Shown here: one piece after another, positions 21,503 through 35,167 of the stretch | Layout of the letters: every line of letters starts with the position of its first letter | How positions within the stretch are numbered: position 1 is the first letter of the stretch | Assembly (NCBI RefSeq): GCF_949628265.1 | Contig: NC_088786.1 | Coordinates: 33,873,681 to 33,937,680, forward strand | Length of the DNA stretch: 64,000 bases | Direction: 5' to 3' | Source of the DNA: Cloeon dipterum | Taxonomy: Eukaryota; Arthropoda; Insecta; Ephemeroptera; Baetidae | Notes under the pieces: generated by a model | The model's input: the letters and a program-made list of their open reading frames with translations, nothing else | The model's database searches: none | What the model was told of the DNA's origin: nothing | Made by a program: the position numbers and the translations under genes

Positions 21503-24500
21503 GTAATGGTTTGTTTTTGGTCTAACTAATTTTTCCACTCACGATTTTTTGAATGAACATAAGGAATAAAGGAATGGCTATCATTACACCCTTTAAGTTT
21601 GTCTGCAGGAATCATTGAATCCGATTTTATCGAATAAACAACAAATATGATCTCGCAAAGGATCAGTGTTTCTCCGTTTTGCTGCTGGGGAATTCTTCTG
21701 CTTCAATGAGCACAATAATCGTGATACCGTGCAGTGAAACTGTGCAAATAATTGTTCACAACACACATGAGTAATTTCTTACTTGGAAGTGCGAGCTCTG
21801 ATTAATTGCGCGCACCGCCATGGATAATGGCTCGAGCTGATGATAGTTCTCTGCGCCATTCCAGACGGCATGCAATGCTTTTGTACTTAAAACGGAATTC
21901 TCCAGCAGAGCGGAAAGGTTTAATTGGAATCTACAACGAATAGGGACGCATTCCAAAAAATTGTTGCTGCTGCTTATTAAATTTTATTTCACGAATCAAA
22001 TATCTCGTTAACATCGTACGTTTGATATCCATGGCAGGTTTAGGACAGTCGTTCAATTACACAATCTTGCAAACACATTTTTAAGAGAGAATTAAACGCA
22101 ACCTAGATTGGGGTTCTTATTTAATAATTCCTTTTTTAGAATTGATTCATTTTTGATTACTTTAAATTTATCATTAAATAGTTCTAAATTTAGTGATGTG
22201 CGTTCAGCTGTTCAAAGCAATGTTTTTACCGATTTTTACGGTATTACCTAAAAGATTTTGTTTGCATTGCCGTTTTTCTTTGAAATATGCACGAAAGATT
22301 TATCATCAGAATCTGCTACTTTTCAAGTATTTGTCGATCACCATTTTGAATATTTAGCACGCTGCTAAAGAGGGTGCTAAAGAGGTGTCAAGATAACTTA
22401 GATTGACGGAAAAATGTGGGGCCGTTGTCCCGGATAATCAGGGTGAAATCTCGGAAAATCTGCCTTGCAAAATGAAGAATATCTAATGAAGCTAGAGTAT
22501 CAACATTTGAACCAAAAAAATGCCTTGCAATTTTTTTAGGGAGTTTTTTTAAAAATGGGTATATTTTGAGTTTGTTTTAAATATCTAAAATATGGTTCGA
22601 ATTTTTCTGACTGTCTAAATATTTTCAGGTTGGTGATATTTTTAGTTATCCTGATATAGAGGGTGTTATTGACTATGAGTCCAGATAAATATAGAGAGAA
22701 AAAATGCACGATCGGTTGATGAAAGTAGTCGGTTTTGCAATTAATAAACGTGATCCGTCACATGCAGCTTACAAAAATTCCAAGTTGCAAAATTTGTGTA
22801 AAATTGTAGCAACGACATTTTGATGAAACTGCGGCCGCTGCGTTGCCGACAGATAACGCTCGACAATAGTACAATACCGAATAATGGGGGTATTATCCGT
22901 GTGGACTGCGTGTATCAAATATGAGACCTCTGTAAGCCGAGCTGGCTGGTTGAGCAAGTCGTTGTGTGTGCATAATCCGGCTCCAGGAATTGTTGCGTTC
23001 GCTCCGAGAAGCGGACGGGAGTACTCTCTGCTTGATGAGAGGGCGGAAGGATGAGCGCGTGCGATGCTAATCACTGCGTCGTGACAAAATGAACCGCAGT
23101 GCGCCCGCTGCCTGCTGGAATATGTTATGCACAACACACAACGTGCGTGTACGTCGTGTACGGGCCAAATAAATTGCCAGCCGCACGTACGCGGCGCGCG
23201 TTCGTGGCTCTTTGAAAGTATTTTTACAGGGGCTTTTATCTGCGAGCAGCAAGCCTGGTGGAAATGAGAAAGAAGATGGCTTTTTGCGCCGCCTAACTCG
23301 CTGCCGGCGGCTCCGTTTTAAAAAGCAGCCAAATAATCTCGGCCACTAATAAAATTAGCGCCCAAAGTGGCCCTGGAGGTGCGTCTCTTTGCACCGGCTT
23401 CACGCACCCATGTGTCAAGTCCTTTTAGCGCTTTTGTACGCCGAGAGGCTCATACACGCGCGCCGGGCCTTTTATCAAATTAGATGCGCGTTGGATTAAT
23501 ATGAATTACAAATGACACTTTGCTCTCCAGCTCTTCTTTCCTTCGTACTCAAATTTTACACGCTTGATTCAATTTCCGTGTCAGCAATTTATATGCATTA
23601 CCATCTAATGTGCATTGCTTTTCTTCATAGTGTTTTTTTAGAACCTCTGCACAGCACTTCTCGTGGGCTATGAGCTCACTGGGTCCCAGGTCCCAATAAA
23701 CTGAAAGGTCTGAGTGGCCGCAAAGGAGCTTGGGCCCAATGTGGCATCTTTTCCCCTCCCCGCACCGAGGTCTTTAATTGAAACGCCAGACATTATGTTG
23801 TACAAAAATTGTTCAGTGGAAAGTTTGGTTGTTTGGCTTTTTATTTTGCTTTAGTTGTTTGCATGATCGATTTATTGCCATCAAAAAACACGGGGCTGTA
23901 TGTTTTGTGGAATTAAAATTCAGGAAAAAGGAAAGTTTTCTGTCTTCGTTTTAGAATTGAAAAGTCGTGCTTCGTTTTTGTTCTAGAGACGAACTGTAAG
24001 TTTTTTTTTATGTAAATGTAAGCAACATGATAAGGCAATTTCGATTTGTCCTTTATGTTGGGCACACAATTTTTCCTATGGATTTTCTTTCACATCTAAT
24101 TGTGAAGGATAGCAAAGGACTCGTGGAAAACGAAGTGCCTTTTATTGCCAACTTCTCTCATTTCTCTTCTATGAAATTACGCAGGTTTTCCAACTAACTT
24201 TGAATTAGCTTCTTCCTCGTCCGTTTTGTTGCTCTTACGAAACAGAGGAGAACAAAGCAAGAAGAGCAATTTGCCATTTACTCTGCCCCATAGTAATATT
24301 TCCTCATCAATTTCCGTGCTGCAAAAAGCAATTTATGTTTACGTTCAATTTTCAATGACGGCTGTATTAGCGCTGGCCCACATTGCAACTCTGTTGATAA
24401 GTTGTCGAGTAGAGCACGGCTAGTTTCGAGCTGAGTCGCCTTCAAAAGCACTAAGAGCCGAATGCAATTCATTGCAGCCGCTTTTGTAGCGTTTAATTCA

Positions 24501-27500
24501 GTCTCTCTCGATTGAACTTTCGAGGCTGTCACGCGACAACCATACATTGCTGTGCAAATAAGACCGTTCCTAGTTCTTCAATAGCGAGTGGAAAAAGGAA
24601 TTAGAGAATCTATATATTCTTCACAGGATTGACGGCGGGGAAGAAAATTGCTTTTTGAACCAAAATAAAAATCGGTACTCGGCTCTTTTCCTTTTGATAA
24701 ACGTCTCAATCCCAGCATGTGTTGCCAATTCATCTGTTTCTAAAGGATAGCAAATCTTTGTTTAGCAGCGATAAAAAGGTGGCCTATTTATTCTGATTCA
24801 GAATATGCGCTATTCAACGCGAAAAGAAAGCTCGATATGCCTGCTTCGCTTCACTTTCAACCGGAACAAGAGCGATGACGGTCTTAAAATCCATCCATCC
24901 GGCGGCCTCAATTTGCGGCAGTCTCGGGAGTCCTGCAGCAGTTTAATGGCTCAGCGGCTTATTGGAAAGTTGCCTCTCATTCCACAGCGGCTTCAATAAA
25001 ATAGGAACCAAGGAAATTGCACAACGCTACCTGCCGCAGTTAAAAAGTTGTATGCGGCACATAAAACCTAAAAATGACATCCCTTAAGAGATTTAATCTC
25101 CGCCGACCTTGCAAAGTGTGGGCAGCATCTGTCGAAGGAAAAATAGCAACACAATTCTCCCTCCCCAGATTGTTAAAAAAGAACACAGTAAATGTATAAC
25201 TTTTGGCGTTATCTCGTGCACATAAATTTCAAAGAGAATCGTATAAATTGGGAGAAAATAAACGTCCAGGGTCTACAAATTATACTGCTAGATCGGATAG
25301 TTTTGATTAGCCATTAACGATGGCTGCGCGATTTCAATAAGTTTCCAGCAGCAGGCACGAAGCGACATATATCAAACGGCAGCGGCGCCATAAATCGTGA
25401 GGGCCAAGAGCGATTACGTCGTCGGCAGCAGCAGCGAGTGTGTATGCGCCTTGTGATTAATGCAAGCATAATGCACCGGGCAAAACCGCAGCAGCTTGCA
25501 CACGAATTCGCCCGAGAGATCCACTCTGGGGAGGGACGCAAAACTTATCGAGCTTATAGTGCGACAGCCTAATACATTCATGTTATAATGGAGCCGTCAC
25601 ATAGTGTTGGTCAACGCTCGCCTTTCGCATTCCTTGGGGCATTTCGCGTTTGTTGTGTTTAATGTGCTCTCCGACATAGTGCAGCGAGCAAGAAGCAAGT
25701 TGCCTTGTCAAAGTGCTAGCGCACGACAAGGTGTATAATATATATTGATCGAGCATATTGAAGTCGCAGATCAACGCATTCATCAAACGACTTTCAAAAA
25801 ATGAATAAATATGGATATCTAAAAAAGCATAAAATAGAATTAGAACTAATTGTACGCTAAGTTTTCACTATATTTTCACGCAAATCGGAGGTTTTCACCT
25901 TTTTCCCTATTTTTCCCAAGAATATCGTTATCATTTTTTATCGATTCGCCGATTCACCACTCTGCTAGCGAAAAAATCTCGCGAAAACTCCGCAAACGTA
26001 TAACATGGGCTCACGGGCCTCATTGGAGGAAGCCTAGTCCAGAAAAGGACCATGGCAGCTCATGTCATTGACACGTTTAACATTCATCCCCTGAAATTAA
26101 TTCACGCATGCTCATGGAAAGGTGCACCGCAGCAAGTAGCGAGTTGGAAGGCTTTCGCAATCCTCCTGAATCGGAATGAAGAGATTCAAAAAATGTAGGT
26201 GCATATTAGCCCGCGTTCAACCACCAAACATCGCTCAGATTCTCACATTACAAGTGCACGCAAAGCATACACTTTTAGGGGTAGGAGGTGACAAATAAAT
26301 ATCGGAGGTGAAGAACAGTAAGTTCTCCTTTTTAACCAGAAAGTCTCTTGTCGACTATGACTAACAGAATAAAGGGACCATAAAAGGACCTTTAAACAGA
26401 ATTGAAATCGAAATCAATAAATTTCTTGACAACAATTATCAATTTCAAACTTAATTAATTTAAAATTTTAAGAGAATTGTCTGAAGAACAAATTGAAATA
26501 AGAAGGAACACTTGATGCGACTTGATTGCTTGCGATTCCGGCGAAAACTGATTATCTTTCAAAATCTCTCTCTGTTGCTTAAATGAATTTCTAACAAATA
26601 TCGCCCGACAATAATTACTAACAATACCCTGAACCAAAAGTGAAAAAGGAGTAGGAGCTTGGCTCCGCATCCACTACACACTAAACAATGCGAGCGTACG
26701 GCTAGAGATGTACACTAAGCAATTCCTCTCATCTTCAATTTTTGCATCAATTTATCTCCCTCTAGCTCGAGGCAAGGTCATTTGTAATTAACTGACAAAT
26801 TAGAACGGTGCACTGCAAGTTTGCAAATTACTTGCATGCTTTTTGCACGCATTCTCCAATTCCCAGCCATCGAGGCATGTGATCCCATAAATGCATTCAG
26901 GTCTCGAGGCCATGAAGCGATGTGCGATCCTTTCTTTTGCTCAACATGAGTGCATTGAGAAATCAAGATCGTCAGCAAAAGCGTGTGCCTGATACGCCTC
27001 TCTCGCACTCTGCTCCGCCAGAGATGCATGTGGAGATTTTGATTGCTGCCGGCGGACTACTTGTGCCTTTTGTTGAGCTCGGTTTTTGTCTGCACCCCAT
27101 TCAGAGCAAGCAAAACTTGATCCCTTTGAGCACTCTTGCGAACAAGAAGAAATCCATATACGTACAATCGAACCAGCAGATTGCATAAGGCACTCATACA
27201 TGCATGTTGAGAGGTTTTTACGCGTGCCACGGTTTTACATAGCGAACTCCATTCTCTTGAAGGCGATTAGCGTTGTGCAAAAAAGGCATATCTACAATGG
27301 CATTTTATTTAAATTTATTCAAATTGATGTGTGGTATTCAAATTCCGGGTCAAAGAAGAGGGTTGTTTATAAGAAAACTTTCTCGCGCTTGAAAGAGTTT
27401 CTTTTTAGGCCATTGCAGCTAGCGACTGGAATTGGAAGCACAAAAAAGATTATTTTATGCGTTGGCATTAACAATATTACCAGACATGTTTTTCTCTACT

Positions 27501-30500
27501 TTGAAAAGATGCAATTAAGGCCTCACTTTCTTTTAAATATCATTATCGTTTTAAACATTGTCCTTTGCTTGGTCTAAAAAGTAAAGTGCTTCACGCCTAA
27601 ATAAGCGTGGTCCTTGTACCAGCCCCATAATTAATTTCCCAGTATTTACTCTTGCAAAGTTCAATACAATAATTACATTAAAGACTATGTATTTAAGACT
27701 GCAAGTCTTACTAAATAGCTAAATAGTAAAAAGGGACAAATTTTAACTAGGAAATCATAGGAAAATCACATCATTTCACGTTTTTTTCACCTGAGATTCT
27801 TTCAAAATTCAGAATATTTTAGTGATATTTAATTCGTTCTCCCGAACGCTTAATGATCTCTTGAGCCACGTTTTTCTCTGCCTCTAAATGAATTGAGTCG
27901 CTCTCAGGAACCATTAATTGTTGTCTGGCTCGCACCCCCTAATGACCCACTGAGAGAAACAATGCATTGCAAAACACACAGGGGATTATCACATTGAATA
28001 ATGCAGCTTCTCAAGTGATGTGTGGCCGGTCCGCATTATATTAGAGGCACTCCAGTGTTCCCCAGCGCTAATAATCTTTCGAGCTGCCTCTCGCGCGTTC
28101 GCACGTGTCTCTGCTTTGTTGCTCCGGCGAGTAATGTGTGTGTGTTCATCCAGGCCGCAGGACTTACAAACTGTGCCGGGGGCAGCAACCGACCCCAGCA
28201 GGGCGCAGTCCATGGCCGCCGGTAATGCGGCAGTCAGAAGCGGAATGCACCTGCGAATTATTGCACTCCTTGCTACCTTAATGCACCACCCAAGCGCTGC
28301 AAGTGGGTTAATCTGATTTTGCTCTCGCAGCTCGCCCTGCAAATTGTTGCACATGTGGAGTGAGCCCGTGCAGAAAATAGGGGGGCTTTTATCGACACAT
28401 AAAATTAGTAGACACTTGATGGACATCAAGTAGATTGAGATCAGGAACACACCATTCCTTTTAGTTAAAAAATGAAAAAGAAATTAAACTAGAAGAAAAA
28501 ACTTATATAAATATCTGAAAAGAATTTAAGCATATTTATTATCAAGGCAAAAATCTCTGACATCTATTTTGTCTAAAAATACTCGTAAATATTGCTATTT
28601 CATAAATTAAAATACATCTCGGTGTGTTTTCAAAGGTACACGCAGCGTATGAATACCCTGTTTCCACACAACATCCGCAATATGTGCCGTACAAAACAGG
28701 TGCAGTGCTTCGCCAGAGCATGAAAGGGTAGAAAAGCACCAACATGAGCATCCATTCTGCATATCATTGTGTTCGGGTATAAGTGCATGCTCTCGTTTTG
28801 CTTGCTTCCTCGCTGAGTGCAGCGCGAAATTGGCGCTGCGAATATGAATATGAGATATAAGTGAACCCGACTTTGTAATAAAGCACACATGCACTTCTGC
28901 GAATGGAACGACTCGCTTGTTTTAATATGCTATGAATATGGTGGTGTGTGTGTGTTTGTGTGTCATCATACGATATTTATAATGCTGCGCTGTCATTCGG
29001 CAAATTGATACACGCGCGCGGTGCAGTGCACGAGAAAGGTGCATCATGTGGTGCTTTAGCACGCGTCTGACAAACTGCCACGGGTTTTAATCCGTATAAA
29101 TTCTCATTATTCACTCGCAAATAATATTCTATTGCTAATGGAAATATACCCTTTTGCAGCAGGTAGAGGAGAGTATGCGGTTTGTTGTAGCCGCTTTCCA
29201 CAATTGTATTTATCAAAAAGTTTAAAAAAATACGGTTACATTACAATGCTTTGGGCGGTGCGAGTTGCAAAACATATTTCCCGAGCTGAAAAGTAATCCT
29301 AAATGCTCTGCGATTGAATATTCCTCTGATGTGATGACTTTAATTAGATCATTCGCGATAGGAACTCCATTCGGTGCGATTTGACGTGCAGCCAAGCGCT
29401 GGCAAAAATGATGCATGCAGCGATTGTGGACGAGGCTCTTCATTAAAACCGGCGCAGCGCTGATAATTATCCCAATAAATCCTGATCAGCTGATAAATTT
29501 AGCTAATCACAGCCGACGTAATGAGATTCGGTTCACGTGCACGTTAGGCTATGCTGCATGCAGCGAGAGGGTCGTTAATTACACTGGCAAGTGTGCCGCG
29601 ACGAGTTAATCAAATTAATTGGCACCAGCCAGCAAAAATTCAACATGAATTACTTTCAAACCAAAACTCCTCAATCTTTTTCATTGTGTTTGCAATATTT
29701 TAAAGCGTGGCTAAAAATGATCGCAATGTTATTTAGAAAATTCTAAATATTATTTTGTTCGTTGAGCGAAACTGTAGCATTTTTTGTTGGATGCCCGAAG
29801 AGAAAGATTTTTTGCCAAGAGAGTGAATTCCAATATCGAGTAATGCGAAGAATCTGGGAATTTGGTGCGTTGGCTTGCCGAAAACTAATGCTCCGTGCTG
29901 AGAGTTGTGAGTAGGAGTAAGCAGAGTGTAGCCCAAATCGTGATCCCCTGCACCACGTGAAGCAGCTTTTTACTGGCGACGCGGATTGAAAGGTCAGTTT
30001 AATACTTAGTTTAATATCGGTCCCGCGTTGGTTGAAAACATATGAACTTTTGCGCTTCCTTGATTGGTAAATAAAATGTTGCAATAATTATATAGAAACA
30101 GGCAAACTACTTAACTTGATGCTCGATGTTTGTAAAGCAATAACGCTATGTTACTGATTTGTCACAAATGAGAGTGAATTATTTTTTTAAATACACGATA
30201 TTCAATTTTCAACTTGAGAATGTTAATTTATTAGAACGAAATTTGATATCTTATGAAACCACGTTTAGTAGTTTTATGAAAAACATTTTCATGCTATAAA
30301 AGAAATATGTTTTTCCTGACTACTATATAACGTTGTTTAGTTCATTGGCTTAAGATTAAATCAGACACGTAATTATTCGAAAAGAGAATAATTTATTTTA
30401 ATTTTTTTATTACTAAATCGGCGTTGGTGGTCCCTAAAATTGAACAATCCTTAATTATCCCTTTTAAAATATGCTGTAGAAATTTTGTAGATATTTTCTG

Positions 30501-33500
30501 ACATATTTGCACAAATTATTTATGAAATGAATCCTCTGAGCTCTGCACGACGTTTTCTATTTTGTTAATTGCGAGGTCCGAGGTCACCGCGGGGCCTGCG
30601 CTGCAAAAGCGGAAGTTGCACCGACGGCAGGAAAAGATTTAATGGGCTTCTGCCAACACACTGTTTTTTTCCGGAGGTGCCGAGCGGCGGTGCAACGAAA
30701 ATAGTGTATAAAGCGGAATCATGCCGCTCATGAGCTCGTAAAGTACGGACGGCACTTTCTGGCACAGTTTAAACTCCAATAATCTGATAAAGTCGCCGTT
30801 TACGTCTGCTTTATGATTGCACGGCTGTAACTTTTAATTTTTCTGCGCCGGTTACGGCCGGCAGATTTTGCAACGCGATACACCCTTTGGCTTTATCCAT
30901 CCGACACAACACGCACCGACGCACCAACATTAAATCACTGACAGGGTCATTATATTTACAAAGTCGTACATTATGTGCATGCGTACGCTGGTTTTCTGTT
31001 GTGCCACGTCCATTATTACACAATGTACATGCCAAAAACCGGCGGCAGAATTTATAGTTTATGTTGTGATCGCTGGCCCTTTGAATCAACTGGTTGTGTG
31101 TTGCTATAATACTGCCTGCCTCAAATTTCGGCTTTTATCTTTTCTCCTTCAACGCTTCATAGAATCTCAATTTAAATTCTACATTAATCTTAACATGCAG
31201 GTTAATTTCCTCTTGGGAAAATATTTTAAAATGAAAAAAAAAATCAATTTATTAAGTCCTCTAATGAAAATCACCGCCGGTTTGAAGTTTAATTTCAAGG
31301 AAGTCTAAATACGTATTGGACGCAAAAATATCTGGAATATCAAAACAGAAAATAATATTGAACTTGTCTCCAAAGCATTTTATTTTAAAAAAATCTCTTT
31401 TGAAGCTGTATTTTTAATAGCTGCCTTTCAGGAGGTTAAAACGTATTTATTTTGAGTGTGATGAATCTTGCTGATTTATTCTTGCCGCATCAATTTGAAC
31501 TATAGAATGATCCTCTTTCACTAAAAATAGAATCTTCCAGAAAAGTAGGTCTCGCAATACCGGGAAAACACCTTGCTGAACTTTTGTGCCTGTTTTTTTT
31601 TTAGTTTGGTCCAGAAATCCGCTCACCAGCAGTGCCAAAAGACTTACCAACCCACGCGATACATTCGTTAAAGTGGCTCAAAAACAAAAATAATGGGCCA
31701 AAACCGTTCCTCTCTTTCCTAGTAATGCCGAGTGCTTGTTTTCCGGCTTCTCCGCGTGGCAGTTGAACGGAAAGGAGATCTTGTGTTTGTTGAAGGCATC
31801 GATTGTTAATTAAATATTGGGCCGTCAGTTGACGGCAAAGAGGTTCGGTGGGCTTCCACTTCCAAAGAACAACCCGCTGTTATAGAGACTGATGAAGATG
31901 CCTCTCACGTCAGTGTCTGCTGGCAAACTTTTAACAGTTCGTCTCTCGCTTAGTTTGTAAGTGCGTTCCAATTGATTGCATTTGGGCAATATGGCAATAC
32001 GGCCTCACGGGAAAGTGAAAGTGGAACTTTTCATCGCTGTTTTCCGCTCCCTTGACACAAGCCGCGTCACTCTCGCTTGAACGCAAATTGGCTCGCATTA
32101 AATGCAGATAAAAGGAACGATAGTAGTGTTTTACATTCGCGAGCCTCACTTCAGCCCGATATTTTCCCAATTTATTTGAAACGCGTTAAATATAAAACTC
32201 GTAGAAATGACAGTTTTTATTCTCTTTATTTGGTTAAGTTTTAAAGCGGTATTTCTTGGAATGGCTTGAATTTATGATTTTTCGCCGGAATTCATCAGAA
32301 ATTCGATTAAATGGTGATTTTTTAACGCTTTTTCAATTGTATTCTATTAAAATATACCTTGATGGCAATACACCGTTCTCATCAATTTAATTCGCACTCG
32401 TAACAAACAAAATGGGGAAAAAATAACTGAAATTTGAAATTTATTTCAAGAAAATAAATAATTGTAGGATGACGTCTACAAGCGTTGCAAACTGGAGGGG
32501 CTGAAAGGTGTATTTCCATCGAGTAGATTTTTCCCAAGCTTCGCTATCAATCTCCCTGGGCGGGCGGGGTTGATTTACAGAGAAAAATGCAGGCAAATTA
32601 ATTTCACACGCCAGGGCCTACAATAGCAATTTATCAGGCGCGGTTAGCGAGAGCTGAAGCGTCGGCTCTCCTTCGCCCTTTTCTCGTTGTATTTTACGTT
32701 ATTCACAGCAGAAGGTGAGATGTCTAGACCTGACTGGCATGCAGACGGGGGTGTGTGCGTCACATTACCCCATCGCGTGTCTACGACCAATCTCAATATT
32801 CTGCCAGCGTGATTCCCTTTATATGCTGTCTTCCTTTAACACCTTCGCTTTAACACACCTTTTACTCGCACGACAGCGAACTAGTTATTGACACCTCCAT
32901 AAACCGACATATTCGAGAGGCGCAGGCGAAAACACGCGGCAAAGGGGCCCTATAACGTAAAATACCGTGTCAGCAAATCTTGCGTCTCTATATAATGCAC
33001 CTGCTGAGCAAATATTTGCGATGAGCGCGTGAGCAGAAGTGGATTTCAAGGAAAATCAGTCAAACTTGATTCTCCGCCTCATGGAAGCCAGATGTGTCAA
33101 ATTAAAAGAAAAGAAAAAATTTAATATTCCTGGAGCTAAATGATTTAAATTGTTTTTATGGGATATTGCATCATGTTTCTGGTTTCTGGGCATAGAGAAT
33201 TTATTCAAAAGAGAAAATAACTAAATAAAAAATATGCTCAACTTATTAGGAAGTACACTCGAAATAAAATTAATTAGTATATCAGGTCAAGATGCAGCCT
33301 ATGCATTCTTTCATCGAACAATTTTAGGCTCAAAATATGTCAGCAATTCCACAAAAGGAGCAAGCATCCATGCCAAGTATTTGGAAATTTCTCACATTCA
33401 TTGCGTGTAAGGACGGTAAATTGCGTGCGCTCATTAGATTGGGAGAACAGAGCAGGCTAAAGCAACATATATCGTTTTAGAGTTGTTTTCTTAAGTCGTT

Positions 33501-34917
33501 GAGCTGAAGTAGAAATTTGCTCGAATTATTTGGCCGCTCTGTTTTTTCTGGCCAAGCTTTTTCCCGCATCGGTGAAAATCCATCGGTCGATTGGTTGTGG
33601 AAAAGTAATAAAAAAGCAAGTGTCACGTTGCAAGAACTGTCGGTATGTTAATTTAAGCAACGAAAAGGAGTTGAGTGTGCATGGGCACGGGCAGCAAAAA
33701 TATGTTTCTACGGGTCAGAGGGTCGATGATCATGTAATATTCAGCAGGGCAGTCTATATGTTTGGTTAGGGTGCTCGTTTTGTTATAAAGCGGGCGCACA
33801 CACGACTTTTCTTGCGTGCGTAGTGAGTACATACACAGGAGTGTATTTGCGAGCAGCTTCGACTCGGCCGCACACACAAACGCATATTTTTCGTTCGCCG
33901 ATCCACACCCTTGTTCAAACATACAAGAGTCTGGAGTGCCGGCTTTAGCACGAGGCTGCTTTTCGGCGACTTGTTGTGTATGTCTTCCCAGTAAGTAAGG
34001 CGATTTTGACCCTCCCGGGGCGTATTCGAATAAAAAAGCGAGCCACTTGCACTCCCCAGAGAGGAAATGAGATCTTAACTCCTTTTCCGTTAGTTTGACC
34101 CGACAACTTCCTCTTTGTTTCACTCCGAGGCTCTTGCCATTCTAAACTGCATATGTTGGGATTAACGCGATGCGGCATTTGGAAATTCTGGGAACTCCGC
34201 TTCTTCGAAATAAATTTCCAATTAGTCTCGTGTCTACTAACTAATGTATACTAAAAAGGCAGCAGAACTGCTATCAGAACTTGAAGATTGATAAGTCAGG
34301 GCAGGGAGGTTAAAGGGCAGAAAATGCGATGAGTGCAAACTCTATAAAATTAATATTGAAGGCAACATCGTCAATAAAAACTTTTAGCTCTCGTAAAAGG
34401 GATATAATCCACTGAATAATCTAATTAATAATCTTTAAAAAACCAGTCTCAGTTGAGCTGTAAACTTTTTATTTAAAAAAATCCGAGAGGAATAATTGTG
34501 TTGTATGGGACAGTTATGCTTCAAAAAAATTAGAATGGCTGAAGTATTTTATAAGATGAGAAGATATTTTTCCTGATTCCATTTTTACAAATTTGTGACG
34601 AATTCCGTAAACATTCCACACATCTCTAGAGCCAGTCTTTCTCCAAAGTTGAGCGTGAGGCGCGTTTGGTGAGACACGCCATTTGCACGGCACACATATG
34701 ACTCTTATCAGTTAATACGCTATCGAAGGCTGAATTTATAGGGGTGAACGTTTATGTGTGTTGGGGAGCAATAAATCATGAGAAAAGCGTCATTGCCAGC
34801 TCCACCCTCGCCCGGCAATTCATTTCTCTCTGAGAAGGGTGGTTATGCAAAGGGCGCTCCTCAACTTCACCACAAACCATTCCACGCAGGAATTAGGGAG
34901 TTTGTGCTCATAATTAG
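21503..34917. other. 13-kb intergenic region, no supported gene
   Basis: Open frames up to 163 codons occur (for example 27086-27577 plus and 33653-34123 minus) but show no domain, conserved motif or splice context, and frames on the two strands overlap heavily. GC-richer blocks at about 22820-23470, 25310-25540, 28020-28330, 29380-29600, 30560-30900 and 32500-32960 contain TAATTA-like, CpG-rich and TTTAT words. They could be regulatory modules of a nearby gene; this is only a guess. A TG-rich dinucleotide run lies near 28940-28962. Confidence 0.45.
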
Positions 34918-35167
34918 CGGTGCTTAGCATGTTGAGGTCGAAGACGTGTATTTCAAATCAATTTTGTAATTTAATCTTTTTGATGGATGGATACATATCC
35001 ATTTTTTTAATGCCTTTGTTAGAATTTAATCATAAAAAGTCAGCTTATTGTTTGTGTCCTGTTAGCTGTAATTGTTGCAAGTATTTTGTTAGTAACTGCG
35101 CATACTGCATTGTTTTAGTTTTTCTTGTAAAATTTAATTTCAGACCCATTTTGCAGGTAACTCCAAC
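34918..35167 (+). promoter_or_regulatory. Kinesin-8 upstream region / 5' UTR
   Basis: No coding exon is seen here. An acceptor-like TTTAATTTCAG ends at 35143, 24 bases before the kinesin ATG, so an untranslated first exon further upstream is possible. No TATA box or clear initiator was recognised. Confidence 0.35.

Noticed and set aside
27086..27577. 163-codon open frame on the plus strand
   Set aside because: No recognisable motif, composition typical of AT-rich non-coding DNA, overlapping frames on the other strand, no supporting splice sites or poly(A) context.
33653..34123. 156-codon open frame on the minus strand
   Set aside because: No domain or signal, low-complexity Cys/Arg composition, overlaps frames of similar size on the plus strand.
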